Numbered from the stretch's first letter, positions 49,283 to 58,111 are shown. The stretch is DNA of 64,000 nucleotides from Chryseobacterium sp. ON_d1 (GCF_006829085.1 NZ_BJTC01000017.1:54395-118394); one strand, 5' to 3'. Translations and numbers: made by a program. Notes: generated from the sequence alone by a model not told the origin.

Positions 49283-49504
49283 ATGCTGAGTAATATCCGT
49301 CATAAAATGGAAAGAGAATGGTTTGGCGTACTGACAAGAATGGGGGCCAAGTTGGGAATTCCTGTTTCCAAATTGAGAATTTTCTTCATCTACTCTACTT
49401 TTGCAACCGCCGGTTTTTTCTTTCTGATCTATCTGGGATTGGCATTTACCCTTTGGATTAAAGATATTTTCATCACCAGAAGACCAAGCGTCTTTGATTT
49501 ATAA
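49283..49504 (+). CDS. PspC domain-like small membrane protein
   Basis: A 73-residue protein from ATG 49283. The region REWFGVLTRMGAKLGIPVSK followed by LRIFFIYSTFATAGFFFLIY is the PspC pattern: an amphipathic segment followed by membrane helices. PspC-like proteins are membrane stress sensors or structural helpers. The frame is open upstream to 49208, but those 25 codons look like a duplicated tail of the preceding gene, so I prefer the internal ATG. The GNAT gene follows after 3 bp. Confidence 0.75.
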   Translation: MLSNIRHKMEREWFGVLTRMGAKLGIPVSKLRIFFIYSTFATAGFFFLIYLGLAFTLWIKDIFITRRPSVFDL

Positions 49505-49507
49505 TTT

Positions 49508-50020
49508 ATGGAATTTTTACCAATTACTTCTGCTGAAGACCCCAGAGTTCAGGAAATCTATACATCTTACACCACAACTTTTCCTGCAGATGAACAACGA
49601 GACCAGAAACATTTTTTAGGATTATTTACCAATCCTCATGTAAAATTCATGTCCGTCATTCATGAATCTGAAGAGGTAGGATATCTCATCCTGTGGGAAT
49701 TGAGCTCTTTTGTTTTTGTAGAACATTTTGAAGTTTTTGAGAGGTTTAGAAGTAAAAAACTGGGATCTACGATTATGAATCATTTATCAGAAAGTTATCC
49801 AAAGATTATTCTGGAAATTGAACCGGCTGATTCAGGTGAGGATGCGTCAAGACGCTATTCTTTTTATCAGAGAAATAATTTTAGTCTGATTGATACCACT
49901 CATGTACAGCCAAGTTATGGTGAAGGGAAAAAATCTCTGAATCTGTGGTTGCTTGCCAATTATACTCCTGAAAATTTGGAGGAAGCTAAAAGAGAAATTC
50001 TTGATATCATTTATCATTAA
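49508..50020 (+). CDS. GNAT family N-acetyltransferase
   Basis: A 170-residue GNAT protein with the central FEVFERFRSKKLGSTIMNHL as the acetyl-CoA-binding motif (R/Q-x-x-G-x-G/A position) and a C-terminal YSFYQRNNFSLID. The acceptor substrate cannot be inferred. It starts 3 bp after the PspC-like gene, so the genes are probably co-transcribed. A bidirectional terminator follows, shared with the convergent SIMPL gene. Confidence 0.82.
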   Translation: MEFLPITSAEDPRVQEIYTSYTTTFPADEQRDQKHFLGLFTNPHVKFMSVIHESEEVGYLILWELSSFVFVEHFEVFERFRSKKLGSTIMNHLSESYPKIILEIEPADSGEDASRRYSFYQRNNFSLIDTTHVQPSYGEGKKSLNLWLLANYTPENLEEAKREILDIIYH

Positions 50021-50025
50021 AATAT

Positions 50026-50057
50026 AAAGCCAGAATAGTATCTTTTTCTGGCTTTTT
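50026..50057. terminator. Bidirectional terminator
   Basis: AAAGCCAGAA (50026-50035) pairs with TTCTGGCTTT (50046-50055), with T/A tracts on both sides, between the convergent GNAT and SIMPL genes. Confidence 0.8.
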
Positions 50058-50061
50058 CTTA

Positions 50062-50796
50062 TTAGTTTACTTCGTACTCCAGTTTGATTGTAATACTGGC
50101 CTCTTTTTCTTTGGATGAAGTATTGAAAGTCCCACCATAAGAATAGTCTTCATTCGAGTTAGGTGCTGTAATCTGAATCACTCCCATTGTTGCTTTCTTC
50201 AGATTTCCCAGGCTGCTTCCTGAATTTTCTGCAATTTTTTCAGCGCGCTCTTTTGCATCTTTTGTTGCACTGGCAATCATCTCCTGTTTCACTGTCGTCA
50301 GCTTGGTATAGAAATAGGCAGGTGACGAAGAGGTGAATTCTATGCCGCGGTTGATAATTTCAGTAATATTTCTGGAAAGATTTTCTATTTTGCCCACTTC
50401 TTTACTTTCAATAGAAACCTTTTGAGTAAGATTATAGCCGGAAAATTCTCCCTGTACATAATTTCCGTTTGAATCATTATAGCTTCTGAACTGTTTTTGA
50501 ATATCTACAGAAGAAAAAACAATCTCCTTCTGTTGTATCCCTTTTGAAAGCAGATAGTCATTGATTACTTTTCTATCTGTCGCCAGCTCATCATAAGCAG
50601 ATTTCAGATCCATATTATTTTTAGAAAAACTTCCGGACCAGGTGATCAGATCTGAAGTGAATTGTTTTGTTCCCAATCCTGTTACAGAAATGGTATTTTC
50701 AGATTTGTTCCTGTTCTTAATGGCATTCCCTAAAAACCCAAGACCGATAACGAAACCTAATGCTGCAACAGCTACTGCAAAAATGCTTTTATTCAT
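50062..50796 (-). CDS. SIMPL domain protein
   Basis: A 244-residue protein with an N-terminal membrane helix (IFAVAVAALGFVIGLGFLG) and a SIMPL (DUF541) domain: TISVTGLGTKQFTSDLITWS, DYLLSKGIQQKEIVFSSV, and the C-terminal KDAKERAEKIAENSGSSLG with SITIKLEYEVN. SIMPL proteins in other bacteria are periplasmic or outer-membrane proteins with roles in stress and oligomeric ring formation. It is a separate minus-strand unit downstream of the carboxypeptidase-like triplet, 80 bp from it. Confidence 0.88.
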   Translation of the reverse strand: MNKSIFAVAVAALGFVIGLGFLGNAIKNRNKSENTISVTGLGTKQFTSDLITWSGSFSKNNMDLKSAYDELATDRKVINDYLLSKGIQQKEIVFSSVDIQKQFRSYNDSNGNYVQGEFSGYNLTQKVSIESKEVGKIENLSRNITEIINRGIEFTSSSPAYFYTKLTTVKQEMIASATKDAKERAEKIAENSGSSLGNLKKATMGVIQITAPNSNEDYSYGGTFNTSSKEKEASITIKLEYEVN

Positions 50797-50876
50797 AAAA
50801 TATGTGAATTTGGATTGTTATCCTAAAATTGTATCAATTTCCATTCCAATATTTTAAGATTTCATTAACATTTAAA

Positions 50877-51689
50877 TTACTTTTCATGCTGTTCCAGCCT
50901 TTCCATAAAAAGAGGCACTGTTTCTTCCAATCTCAACATTACGCCGGAAAGGTTTCTGGCCTTCACATAGGTTCTTACCTGAGGTTTTGCTAAAAATGAA
51001 AACTCAATAAATTCTGAAATTCTGTCGGCTGGGATTCCCGCTTTGACAAAATATTCATCATCTATCCTGTTGCGAATCCAGGCAATATGCTCCTGGAGAT
51101 CATCATATTTATATTGTCTTTTCTGTCTTTTGGCTTTACCGCTTATCAGATCATACACCCCCTGAACATTCAGGTTTCCTAAAAGTATCGGTAAAAGGAC
51201 ACTCTTCACTTCTGCCGGTTTCTCTCTCATCTTTCCAACTGGCTGCGGAAGACCTACAGCATCTCTTACCTGTTCTCCTTTATCTACTTTGGCTACAATC
51301 CGGGAATCCGCTTCCAGATCTCCAGTCAGTTTTTTAACAATCTTTACTTCTCCTACGTCCTTCGGAATCTGATAAAGGACAATATACAACGGCAAATTGA
51401 TATCACTGGTAAGAATCCTTCTTGAAGTTCGGTTAAAATCTTCCTTTACGAATCTTAATTCATCATTAAGATTGGCATCAATAGAAAATATTCCTTCTGC
51501 ATCAGAATATACTTTTTTGTCGGTAGACATGTTGATCACAATTACTTTACTCAAGTTTTCTCCATTGTCATCCACTATGCGTCCTGTCACAGTCTGCTGG
51601 GAAAAAATGAAAGTGCAGCAAAGAAGCATCAGGAAAAGAAAAATTTTTCTTATTCCAAATGAATTGTTATTTTCTATGATATAACCCAA
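50877..51689 (-). CDS. Carboxypeptidase-regulatory-like domain protein, third of a tandem triplet
   Basis: A 270-residue exported protein. After the signal (about residues 13-31) comes an Ig-like carboxypeptidase-regulatory-like domain (about 32-115: TVTGRIVDDNGENLSKVIVI, FSIDANLNDELRFVKEDFNR). A C-terminal helical region of unknown function follows (about 125-270). The same layout and landmarks, including a GDL/TGNL...D-S/N segment and a Pro/Lys-rich loop, occur in the two genes upstream, so the three are tandem paralogues. Identity is modest, so the duplications are old. The genes are on the minus strand with 19 bp before this one. Function unknown. Confidence 0.82.
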   Translation of the reverse strand: MGYIIENNNSFGIRKIFLFLMLLCCTFIFSQQTVTGRIVDDNGENLSKVIVINMSTDKKVYSDAEGIFSIDANLNDELRFVKEDFNRTSRRILTSDINLPLYIVLYQIPKDVGEVKIVKKLTGDLEADSRIVAKVDKGEQVRDAVGLPQPVGKMREKPAEVKSVLLPILLGNLNVQGVYDLISGKAKRQKRQYKYDDLQEHIAWIRNRIDDEYFVKAGIPADRISEFIEFSFLAKPQVRTYVKARNLSGVMLRLEETVPLFMERLEQHEK

Positions 51690-51708
51690 TTTTTAATTTT
51701 TGTAAATA

Positions 51709-52497
51709 CTATTTATTCGTTTTACTGTACTCGCCAAAGGCGATTTTAAGTTCATACTCAATGGTCGTGATACTAAAATCTTTACGGTATCTTTTTGCCA
51801 ATGAACGGGTTTTATCAGCATAAAGAAGAAATGCATCAATCTGTTCCTCATCCATTCCGTATTTTCTCAGGAAATCCAGATTGACTTCATTTCTTACCCT
51901 TTTAAGGAAATCCTGTGTCTCATTATAATTAGCTTTAGTGACTTTAGGCTTTGTCAATTTCTTTACAGCATTAAATACACCAAACAGATTGACCTGCCCC
52001 GCATTGAAATCATGACCGGTAAAAGTCCTGGAAACAGCATTACTAGGTAAGGGCTGATTCAGCGGGCTCTTCATATACTCCTCCATATCTGACTTTAATG
52101 CCTGTAGCTTTCTGGATTCATTCAAATGCTGATTATCTTTAGCGAGATTTCCAGTAGGTCTATATTTAACCCTCACTTCCGGAATCTGGATTTCTATTTT
52201 TTTCAGAATAATATTCAATGGAGTCCTGAAATCCTCTCTGGCTATTTTTTTGTCAACCCGATAATAACCTTCCTTTACAAATCTGATCTCATCATTTTCC
52301 TGGGCTTCCATCGTAAAGTTTCCGGACATATCACTCAATATGCTCTTATTCCCCGAAATGTTAACAATAAGTACAGGAGTTAAATCCTGCTCATCGCCTG
52401 TGATGATCTTTCCTGATATTCTTTGCTGTCCCCACAATTCTGAAGCGATGCAAAAAAGCACCAGAAACAATAGCCTGTTGATACGTTTCATTTCCAT
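51709..52497 (-). CDS. Carboxypeptidase-regulatory-like domain protein, second of a tandem triplet
   Basis: A 262-residue exported protein with signal peptide (INRLLFLVLFCIASELWGQ). The Ig-like domain has ISGKIITGDEQDLTPVLIVN and NDEIRFVKEGYYRVDKKI. The C-terminal domain contains RPTGNLAKDNQHLNESRKLQ and a final IEYELKIAFGEY. It corresponds to the neighbours on both sides in every landmark. The ATG directly follows the stop of the upstream gene (no gap), so it is translationally linked. ATG at 52491 is an equally plausible start. Similar proteins occur in many flavobacteria; no function is known. Confidence 0.82.
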   Translation of the reverse strand: MEMKRINRLLFLVLFCIASELWGQQRISGKIITGDEQDLTPVLIVNISGNKSILSDMSGNFTMEAQENDEIRFVKEGYYRVDKKIAREDFRTPLNIILKKIEIQIPEVRVKYRPTGNLAKDNQHLNESRKLQALKSDMEEYMKSPLNQPLPSNAVSRTFTGHDFNAGQVNLFGVFNAVKKLTKPKVTKANYNETQDFLKRVRNEVNLDFLRKYGMDEEQIDAFLLYADKTRSLAKRYRKDFSITTIEYELKIAFGEYSKTNK

Positions 52498-53244
52498 TTA
52501 CCTTTGAGTTTGTGGAGCACGATACGATGAAATTCTTGTCAGGACAAAACGTTGAAACCTATTCAGATCCGCATCACTGCAAAATCCATATTTCAGTATT
52601 TTTTTCCTTTCAAAACCTCCTGCAAAAACATAATAAATAAAGTGGTCAATCAGAGGTTTCTCTATTTTGAGATTGGTAAAGTAATCATCACCCAAACTTG
52701 CTCTGATGTACTTCATTAAATCTACATCATCCCATTTATCTTTAACTTTCCCTATGGAAAATCCCTGTCCTTTCGGCTGCACAAATTCCCCTGGTTTCGC
52801 AGCCAATATTCTGGGATCTGATTTCTGGGAAATATACCGGTCAATTTCTTTGGTCAGTTTGTCAACCTTTTGGGGTTTATTATAGAGTTTTGAATCTATT
52901 TTCAGGTTTCCGGTAAGACCTTGTTTTACTTCAACTTCCGGGATCTGAATAGTTTGCCGTACAAGGCTGATGTTCATTGGAGACTGGGTATTTTCCTGAG
53001 AAACTTTTTTTGTGAGGCGCTCATAACCGGCTTTTATAAAACGTAATTCATCTCCCTTTCTTCCGGAAATCATAAAATGGCCGTCTTTGTTTGAAACTAC
53101 AATCTCATCAGTTCTGATATTAATAACGTTCACATCCTGCATTTCAGCACCATCTTCAGAAGTAATTTTCCCGAATATATAACTTTGGGCATGAATATGA
53201 ATAGAAAGAACAAAGGATAAGAAAAAGAATAGTTTGAGTTTCAC
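52498..53244 (-). CDS. Carboxypeptidase-regulatory-like domain protein, first of a tandem triplet
   Basis: About 248 residues from a GTG start at 53244, which gives the signal peptide MKLKLFFFLSFVLSIHIHAQ. A TTG at 53265 is in frame, but it coincides with the -7 element TAGCTTTG and is therefore unlikely. The Ig-like domain reads IFGKITSEDGAEMQDVNVIN and GDELRFIKAGYERLTKKV. The helical C-terminal part contains GLTGNLKIDSKLYNKPQKVD and ends FQRFVLTRISSYR. It is the first gene of the three-gene series and is divergent from the AddA-like helicase-nuclease gene. Confidence 0.8.
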   Translation of the reverse strand: MKLKLFFFLSFVLSIHIHAQSYIFGKITSEDGAEMQDVNVINIRTDEIVVSNKDGHFMISGRKGDELRFIKAGYERLTKKVSQENTQSPMNISLVRQTIQIPEVEVKQGLTGNLKIDSKLYNKPQKVDKLTKEIDRYISQKSDPRILAAKPGEFVQPKGQGFSIGKVKDKWDDVDLMKYIRASLGDDYFTNLKIEKPLIDHFIYYVFAGGFERKKILKYGFCSDADLNRFQRFVLTRISSYRAPQTQR

Positions 53245-53262
53245 GGGCCGTTTTTTATAAAG

Positions 53263-53270
53263 CAAAGCTA
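53263..53270 (-). promoter_or_regulatory. Promoter -7 element of the carboxypeptidase-like triplet
   Basis: The minus strand reads TAGCTTTG (exact TAnnTTTG), 18 bp before the GTG at 53244. It supports that start over the upstream TTG. Confidence 0.5.
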
Positions 53271-53426
53271 AAATTATTTTTAATTTATACCATAAGTTTA
53301 ACCACAGTTAACGTGTTTTAATATTTCTTTTTGATTTTTGCCTTATGAACTGTTAAATAGCTAAATCAAATTGTTAAAGTTTATTTTAAATTTTAGCTAA
53401 CTTGCAGTCTCAATTCTCTTTCAACA

Positions 53427-56400
53427 ATGCAAAATTCTTACACAGTCATCAATGCTTCTGCCGGATCCGGGAAAACGTATGCCCTGGTACAAAGGCTTTT
53501 GATGATCTGCCTCCGATATCCTAATCAGCAGCAATCGATCAGGAATATCCTTGCACTGACCTTTACTAATAAGGCGGCCAACGAAATGAAGGAAAGAATT
53601 TTATCCTGGCTGGGAAATTTTTCAGCTAAAAATTATGCTGAAAATCCGGATCTGAAAAATATCCAGAAGGCGTTTGAAGAACAGGGCTTAAAAATTACAA
53701 TTGACGATCTTCACCTACGTTCTAAAAAATTACTGGATTACGTTCTCCACAATTATTCCACACTGAATATAGGGACAATTGACCGCTTTAATTCAAGACT
53801 GGTAAGAAGTTTTTCTTACGAGCTGGGGCTGGCCAAAAATTTTAATCTCGAAATTGAAGCTGAACCTTTTTTGATAGAAGCTGTGGATAAAATGCTGGAT
53901 CAGATTGGTGAAAATGAAAAGATTTCCCATTCTTTCATGGATTATGTAGATTACAGTCTTGAAAATAATGAAAGAATCAATCTTAACAAAAACCTTTATG
54001 ATTCAGCAAAAGAATTTGTGAAGGATATTCATTATGAACATTTGAAAAGTAATAAAAGCTTTGATGACACCAATTACGAAAATATAAAAAATGCACTCCG
54101 TAAAGAGATTGTGCTGAACAAAAAACAGTCTGCAGAACTTGCTCTAAGCTCTATAGAGTTATTCAAATCAAGAAATATAGAGATTGAAGATTTTGCCCAG
54201 GGTAAAAACGGAATCGGAGGTTTCTTTACCAAAGTCATTGATTTTTATCAGCAGAAACGAACCGCCTTCCCTTTTCCTACTACTTTGGAAGAATCTGTGA
54301 TCAACAATTACAGAAAAGGAGCATCATCAAAATCAAAGCATAAGGAATCTGAGATTTTTGAAATTCTTGATCAGCTGCTGGAAAACAGAATGAAACTTAT
54401 CCTGCTGTATATTGAAACTCAAAAGAAAGAGAAAGTTTTATCTGCACTTCTTCCCTTAAAGGTAAATAAGGATATTCAGGACGAGCTTCAAAAAATTGAA
54501 GAGGAAAATGACCTGGTTCTTCTTTCCAAGTTTAATATTCTGATTAATGAAAATCTTAAAAATGAACCATCTGCGTTTATTTATGAAAAAGTAGGTTCAC
54601 AGTTTCAGCATTATTTTTTTGATGAATTTCAGGATACTTCAGAGCTTCAGTGGCAGAATTTTGTCCCGCTGAGAGATCACAGTGTTTCCACAGAACATAC
54701 CTCTTTTACATTGGTGGGTGATCCCAAGCAGAGTATTTACCGCTTCCGTGGTGGTGAAAGCAAGCTTATGCTTGACATTATCAACAAAAAAGAGTTTTCA
54801 CCTAAAGAAGCAGATCTTCTTGTACTGAAAGATAACTGGAGAAGCGCCAGGAATATTGTACAGTTCAATAATGAGCTCTACCGTTTTCATTCTGAAGGGC
54901 TGCTGGAAGAACATAAGAATATCTTCGGGGCAGATGCTGAACAAAGCCCCAAGTCAAAGATTGATGGACGCGTAAAGGTAAATCTGATCGAAAATCTTAC
55001 AAATGAAGAGTTTTATACTGACACTTCTGAAAGCATGCAGAAAGATATTCAGGAATGCCTGGATAACGGTTTCAAATTCTCTGATATTACGATTCTTTGC
55101 CGCGGAAATTTTGATATTTTCAGCTACTCCCAGAAACTCGGAGGTTTAAAAGTTAACTATAAAGGAGAAGAAACTAATATCAAAACAATCTCGGATAAAG
55201 GCCTTACCCTGGAACTTTCCAATACTTTAAAAGCTGTCATTGAATTTTTGCGATGGGAAATCAATCCTAAAAATAAGCCTTGCCTGATCATGATGATGTA
55301 TCATCTGAATACACTGGGAAAAATCCATATGCCGGATTTTACTTTGGAAATGAAAGAAATTCTGGACATTGAAAGCCATGAAGAAATACTTGAGTTCATT
55401 CAGCAGAAGTATTCGCTCCAGCTTAAACAGGACAATTTTCCGAGATTTAACCTGTATAATTTCATTGAATACTACATCAATGAATTTTCTGTTGAAAACA
55501 AAGAGACTGATTTCTTATTGAACTTCCTGGAAATGCTTTTCAATTTTACACAGAATGCCGGTGCCAGTACCAAAGAGTTTTTGAAATACTGGGATGAAGA
55601 GGCATCTTCATACACCATTCAGGCTTCGGAAAATATTGATGCTATCCAGATCATGACGATTCACAAATCTAAAGGACTGGAGTTTCCTATTGTTTTTATT
55701 CCAATGATGAACAAAAACCGGGACAGCGAATTTACCAACTGGTTTGACACGAATGAAAATGATGCCCTGAAATCAGTAAACATTAACCAGTTCAGTAAAA
55801 ATCTTGAAGCTTACGATGATGAGATTCTTTTTTTTAACAGTAAAAATGCTTATAAAAATCTGATTGACAGATTATGTCTGCAGTACGTTGCGACGACAAG
55901 ACCTGTTGAGCAGTTATTTTTCTATCTTCAGAAACCAAATAAGACATCAAATAACCTCGAGCTTCTGGATTTCCTCCAGACAAAAAACCAGGAACAGGCA
56001 GATGAGTTTGATCTGTATCCTGTACATCCGGAAATGCTGAAGAAACATTCCAAGGATAAAAGCTCCTCTTTTAAAACTCAGAATATTCAGAACCTGAAGA
56101 ATGTTAATGAAAAAAGCACATCCATCAGAATTGCTACACCATCCAAGAATTATCAGGTACGCAATGAGAAGGTAAGAATCGGGCTTTTTGTCCATGAGCT
56201 TTTATCAAAGATCAATACTGAAAAGGATATAACCAAGGTATTGGAAGGATATGCTTTGGAAGGACAGATTACGCTGGAGGAAAAAAAAGAAATACAGTAC
56301 ACATTGCAGGAAATCGTCAATACGTATGCAGAATATTTTGATGAAAAATGGGAAGTAATCAACGAAAAAGATATTATGATCTCTGAAAATGGAGAAAGTC

Positions 56401-56567
56401 ATATATTCAGGCCAGACCGTATTTTAAAGGGAAATGAAGGATATATTATTGTTGATTTTAAAACCGGAGAACCAAAGGCAAAGGATGAAGCACAGGTGGA
56501 AGGTTACAAGAATATACTTGAGCGACTGGGTAAAAAGGTTATAAAGACACAGATTATTTATCTATAA
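53427..56567 (+). CDS. AddA-like UvrD helicase with C-terminal PD-(D/E)xK nuclease
   Basis: A 1046-residue superfamily 1 helicase-nuclease for double-strand break repair. Motif I NASAGSGKTYALVQ is at residues 9-22, Ia LALTFTNKAANEMKERI near 45, II FFDEFQDTSELQW near 397, III GDPKQSIYRFRGG near 430, V-type MTIHKSKGLEFPIVF near 742 and VI YVATTRPVEQLFFY near 815. The C-terminal nuclease shows FRPDRILKGNEGYIIVDFKT with downstream AQVEGYKN. This is the AddA or RecB-like chain; a partner AddB normally lies next to it, but none is in this window. It is divergent from the carboxypeptidase-like triplet. Confidence 0.9.
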   Translation: MQNSYTVINASAGSGKTYALVQRLLMICLRYPNQQQSIRNILALTFTNKAANEMKERILSWLGNFSAKNYAENPDLKNIQKAFEEQGLKITIDDLHLRSKKLLDYVLHNYSTLNIGTIDRFNSRLVRSFSYELGLAKNFNLEIEAEPFLIEAVDKMLDQIGENEKISHSFMDYVDYSLENNERINLNKNLYDSAKEFVKDIHYEHLKSNKSFDDTNYENIKNALRKEIVLNKKQSAELALSSIELFKSRNIEIEDFAQGKNGIGGFFTKVIDFYQQKRTAFPFPTTLEESVINNYRKGASSKSKHKESEIFEILDQLLENRMKLILLYIETQKKEKVLSALLPLKVNKDIQDELQKIEEENDLVLLSKFNILINENLKNEPSAFIYEKVGSQFQHYFFDEFQDTSELQWQNFVPLRDHSVSTEHTSFTLVGDPKQSIYRFRGGESKLMLDIINKKEFSPKEADLLVLKDNWRSARNIVQFNNELYRFHSEGLLEEHKNIFGADAEQSPKSKIDGRVKVNLIENLTNEEFYTDTSESMQKDIQECLDNGFKFSDITILCRGNFDIFSYSQKLGGLKVNYKGEETNIKTISDKGLTLELSNTLKAVIEFLRWEINPKNKPCLIMMMYHLNTLGKIHMPDFTLEMKEILDIESHEEILEFIQQKYSLQLKQDNFPRFNLYNFIEYYINEFSVENKETDFLLNFLEMLFNFTQNAGASTKEFLKYWDEEASSYTIQASENIDAIQIMTIHKSKGLEFPIVFIPMMNKNRDSEFTNWFDTNENDALKSVNINQFSKNLEAYDDEILFFNSKNAYKNLIDRLCLQYVATTRPVEQLFFYLQKPNKTSNNLELLDFLQTKNQEQADEFDLYPVHPEMLKKHSKDKSSSFKTQNIQNLKNVNEKSTSIRIATPSKNYQVRNEKVRIGLFVHELLSKINTEKDITKVLEGYALEGQITLEEKKEIQYTLQEIVNTYAEYFDEKWEVINEKDIMISENGESHIFRPDRILKGNEGYIIVDFKTGEPKAKDEAQVEGYKNILERLGKKVIKTQIIYL

Positions 56568-56690
56568 ATGCTTAGCCAAAAAGGTTATGATAATTCTTGT
56601 AAAAAATACACCAAAATAAAAAAGGTTTTATTATTTTTATTAAGCATGAATTAAATATAGTTTTTGATTATATTTTGAACACAACTGACC

Positions 56691-56915
56691 ATGAAAATAT
56701 ATCTAATTTCCTTCGCAATAAGTTTGATCGTAATGTCTATTTCTACGGTGATCACTTTTAATATTATGGATTGCTTAGATCCTCCGGTTACAGAAGATGG
56801 ACATCCATATATGCCTACAGAAAACCTTGTGAAATCTTTATTTTTAAGTTTTGTATTAGGAGCATTTGTTTTTATTACTGCCATTAAAATCCAGAGACAG
56901 AATCTCCAAAAATAA
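56691..56915 (+). CDS. Small two-helix membrane protein
   Basis: A 74-residue protein with hydrophobic helices at about 3-24 and 48-66, joined by a Pro/Asp-rich loop (DCLDPPVTEDGHPYMPTEN). No family is recognised. The hydrophobicity pattern, the single ATG and the absence of an overlapping gene on the other strand support coding. It follows the helicase-nuclease after 123 bp and converges with the ferritin gene. Confidence 0.6.
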   Translation: MKIYLISFAISLIVMSISTVITFNIMDCLDPPVTEDGHPYMPTENLVKSLFLSFVLGAFVFITAIKIQRQNLQK

Positions 56916-56974
56916 TTCTTACTGATAGTTTACCAATTCAGGCTTCTGATGATTACTGATTATGATAAAATAAA

Positions 56975-57003
56975 AACCGCTACTCTTTTTGGATAGCGGC
57001 TTT
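56975..57003 (-). terminator. Terminator of the ferritin gene
   Basis: On the minus strand AAGCCGCTA and TAGCGGTTT pair across the intervening bases (one G-U), followed by TTATTTTA. It could act for both convergent genes. Confidence 0.7.
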
Positions 57004-57024
57004 ATATTTGAAAAGCTTTTCATC

Positions 57025-57534
57025 TTAAGCAGTTGTATCAGGAGTGAATACTCTCTGAGACAATTCCTGATCAAAAAGGTACAATGCTGATGGATTATCG
57101 CAGACCATTTTAATTTTTGTAACATACTGAGAAGCACTGGCCTCTTCCTCTACCTGTTCGTTGATAAACCACTGCAGGAAGGATGTAGTTGCAAAATCTC
57201 CTTCTTCGTTAGCATTCTTTACAATATTGAAAATACTTTTAGTTACAATTTTCTCATGTGCCAATGCTTTTTCAAAAATATCAGTTGCATTTTCGAACTC
57301 ATGTGGAGGTTTTGGAATTTCTCCAATGATAATTTCCCCGCCTACATCATTCAAATAATCAAACATCTTGTCTGCATGCATCAATTCTTCTTTGCTCTGT
57401 ACTCTGAAATAATTGGCAATTCCATCAAGATCTTTTCCTGAAAACCAAGCAGACATTGAAAGATAATATTGAGCGGCATATTGTTCGTGGGCTATTTGTT
57501 CGTTAATTAATTTTGCAATTTTTTCGCTAACCAT
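57025..57534 (-). CDS. ftnA: Ferritin
   Basis: A 169-residue ferritin from ATG 57534; an in-frame upstream ATG at 57582 lies above the promoter -7 element and is rejected. Ferroxidase residues fit the bacterial pattern: EQIAHEQYAAQYYLSMSAWF (first Glu), RVQSKEELMHADKMFDYL (Glu and His) and EQVEEEASASQYV (Glu). It forms a 24-subunit cytoplasmic iron store that oxidises Fe(II). It is a single-gene unit with its own -7 element (57553-57560) and terminator. The symbol is by similarity to FtnA. Confidence 0.93.
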   Translation of the reverse strand: MVSEKIAKLINEQIAHEQYAAQYYLSMSAWFSGKDLDGIANYFRVQSKEELMHADKMFDYLNDVGGEIIIGEIPKPPHEFENATDIFEKALAHEKIVTKSIFNIVKNANEEGDFATTSFLQWFINEQVEEEASASQYVTKIKMVCDNPSALYLFDQELSQRVFTPDTTA

Positions 57535-57552
57535 AAGTATTAAATTTACAGT

Positions 57553-57560
57553 CAAAAATA
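57553..57560 (-). promoter_or_regulatory. Promoter -7 element of the ferritin gene
   Basis: The minus strand reads TATTTTTG (exact TAnnTTTG), 19 bp before ATG 57534. It settles the ferritin start. Confidence 0.5.
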
Positions 57561-57607
57561 GGGAATAAAAGCCCGAAATCAAAAGTTTTAAATAAAATTA
57601 ATGCAAA

Positions 57608-57631
57608 AAGGATGGAAAAACATCCATCCTT
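57608..57631 (-). terminator. Terminator of the Spy-like gene
   Basis: AAGGATGG (57608-57615) and CCATCCTT (57624-57631) pair with an 8-base loop. A minus-strand T tract follows (TTTTGCAT). Confidence 0.7.
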
Positions 57632-57661
57632 AACACATTAAAAAACTAAAATTACAAACTG

Positions 57662-58111
57662 TTATTTTACTTCAGCAGTTCCTGTATTCATAGGCTTTTT
57701 CATCATTCTTCTTTCTTTCATTGCCATTTTCATTTTCTCTGCTTTTGCTTTTCTGTCAGCCTGCCATTTATCATATTGATCAGGAGTAAGGATTTTTTTC
57801 ATATCAGCATCCATTTGTGTTCTTTTGGCCTGCATCTCCTGCATCTTAGCCTGTCTGTCCATTTTATTTTTTTCAAACTCTGCCTTCATTTCCGCTTTTC
57901 TTTTATCCTGAAGCACCTTTATCTGAGCTACCTGAGAAGCATTAAGATTAAGGTCCTTTTGCATCTGATCTAAATGCTCCTGTTGTTTTTGCTCCATTCT
58001 CTGCTTCATTTCAGCTGCTCTTGCCTGCCTGTCCTGTGGAGTTATAGTTTGTTGTGCCATGGCAAAACTTCCCATTCCGATAAATGCTATTGCTAAAACT
58101 AATTTTTTCAT
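57662..58111 (-). CDS. Spy/CpxP-like periplasmic helical protein
   Basis: A 149-residue exported protein with signal peptide MKKLVLAIAFIGMGSFAMAQ. The mature part is charged, Met/Lys/Gln-rich and entirely helical, with LNASQVAQIKVLQDKRKAEM and a LTPDQYDKWQADRKAKAEKM repeat, the LTxxQ-type pairs of Spy/CpxP proteins. These act as periplasmic chaperones or envelope stress factors; Bacteroidota relatives fall under DUF4890. It has its own terminator. The promoter could not be placed. Its target proteins are unknown. Confidence 0.85.
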   Translation of the reverse strand: MKKLVLAIAFIGMGSFAMAQQTITPQDRQARAAEMKQRMEQKQQEHLDQMQKDLNLNASQVAQIKVLQDKRKAEMKAEFEKNKMDRQAKMQEMQAKRTQMDADMKKILTPDQYDKWQADRKAKAEKMKMAMKERRMMKKPMNTGTAEVK

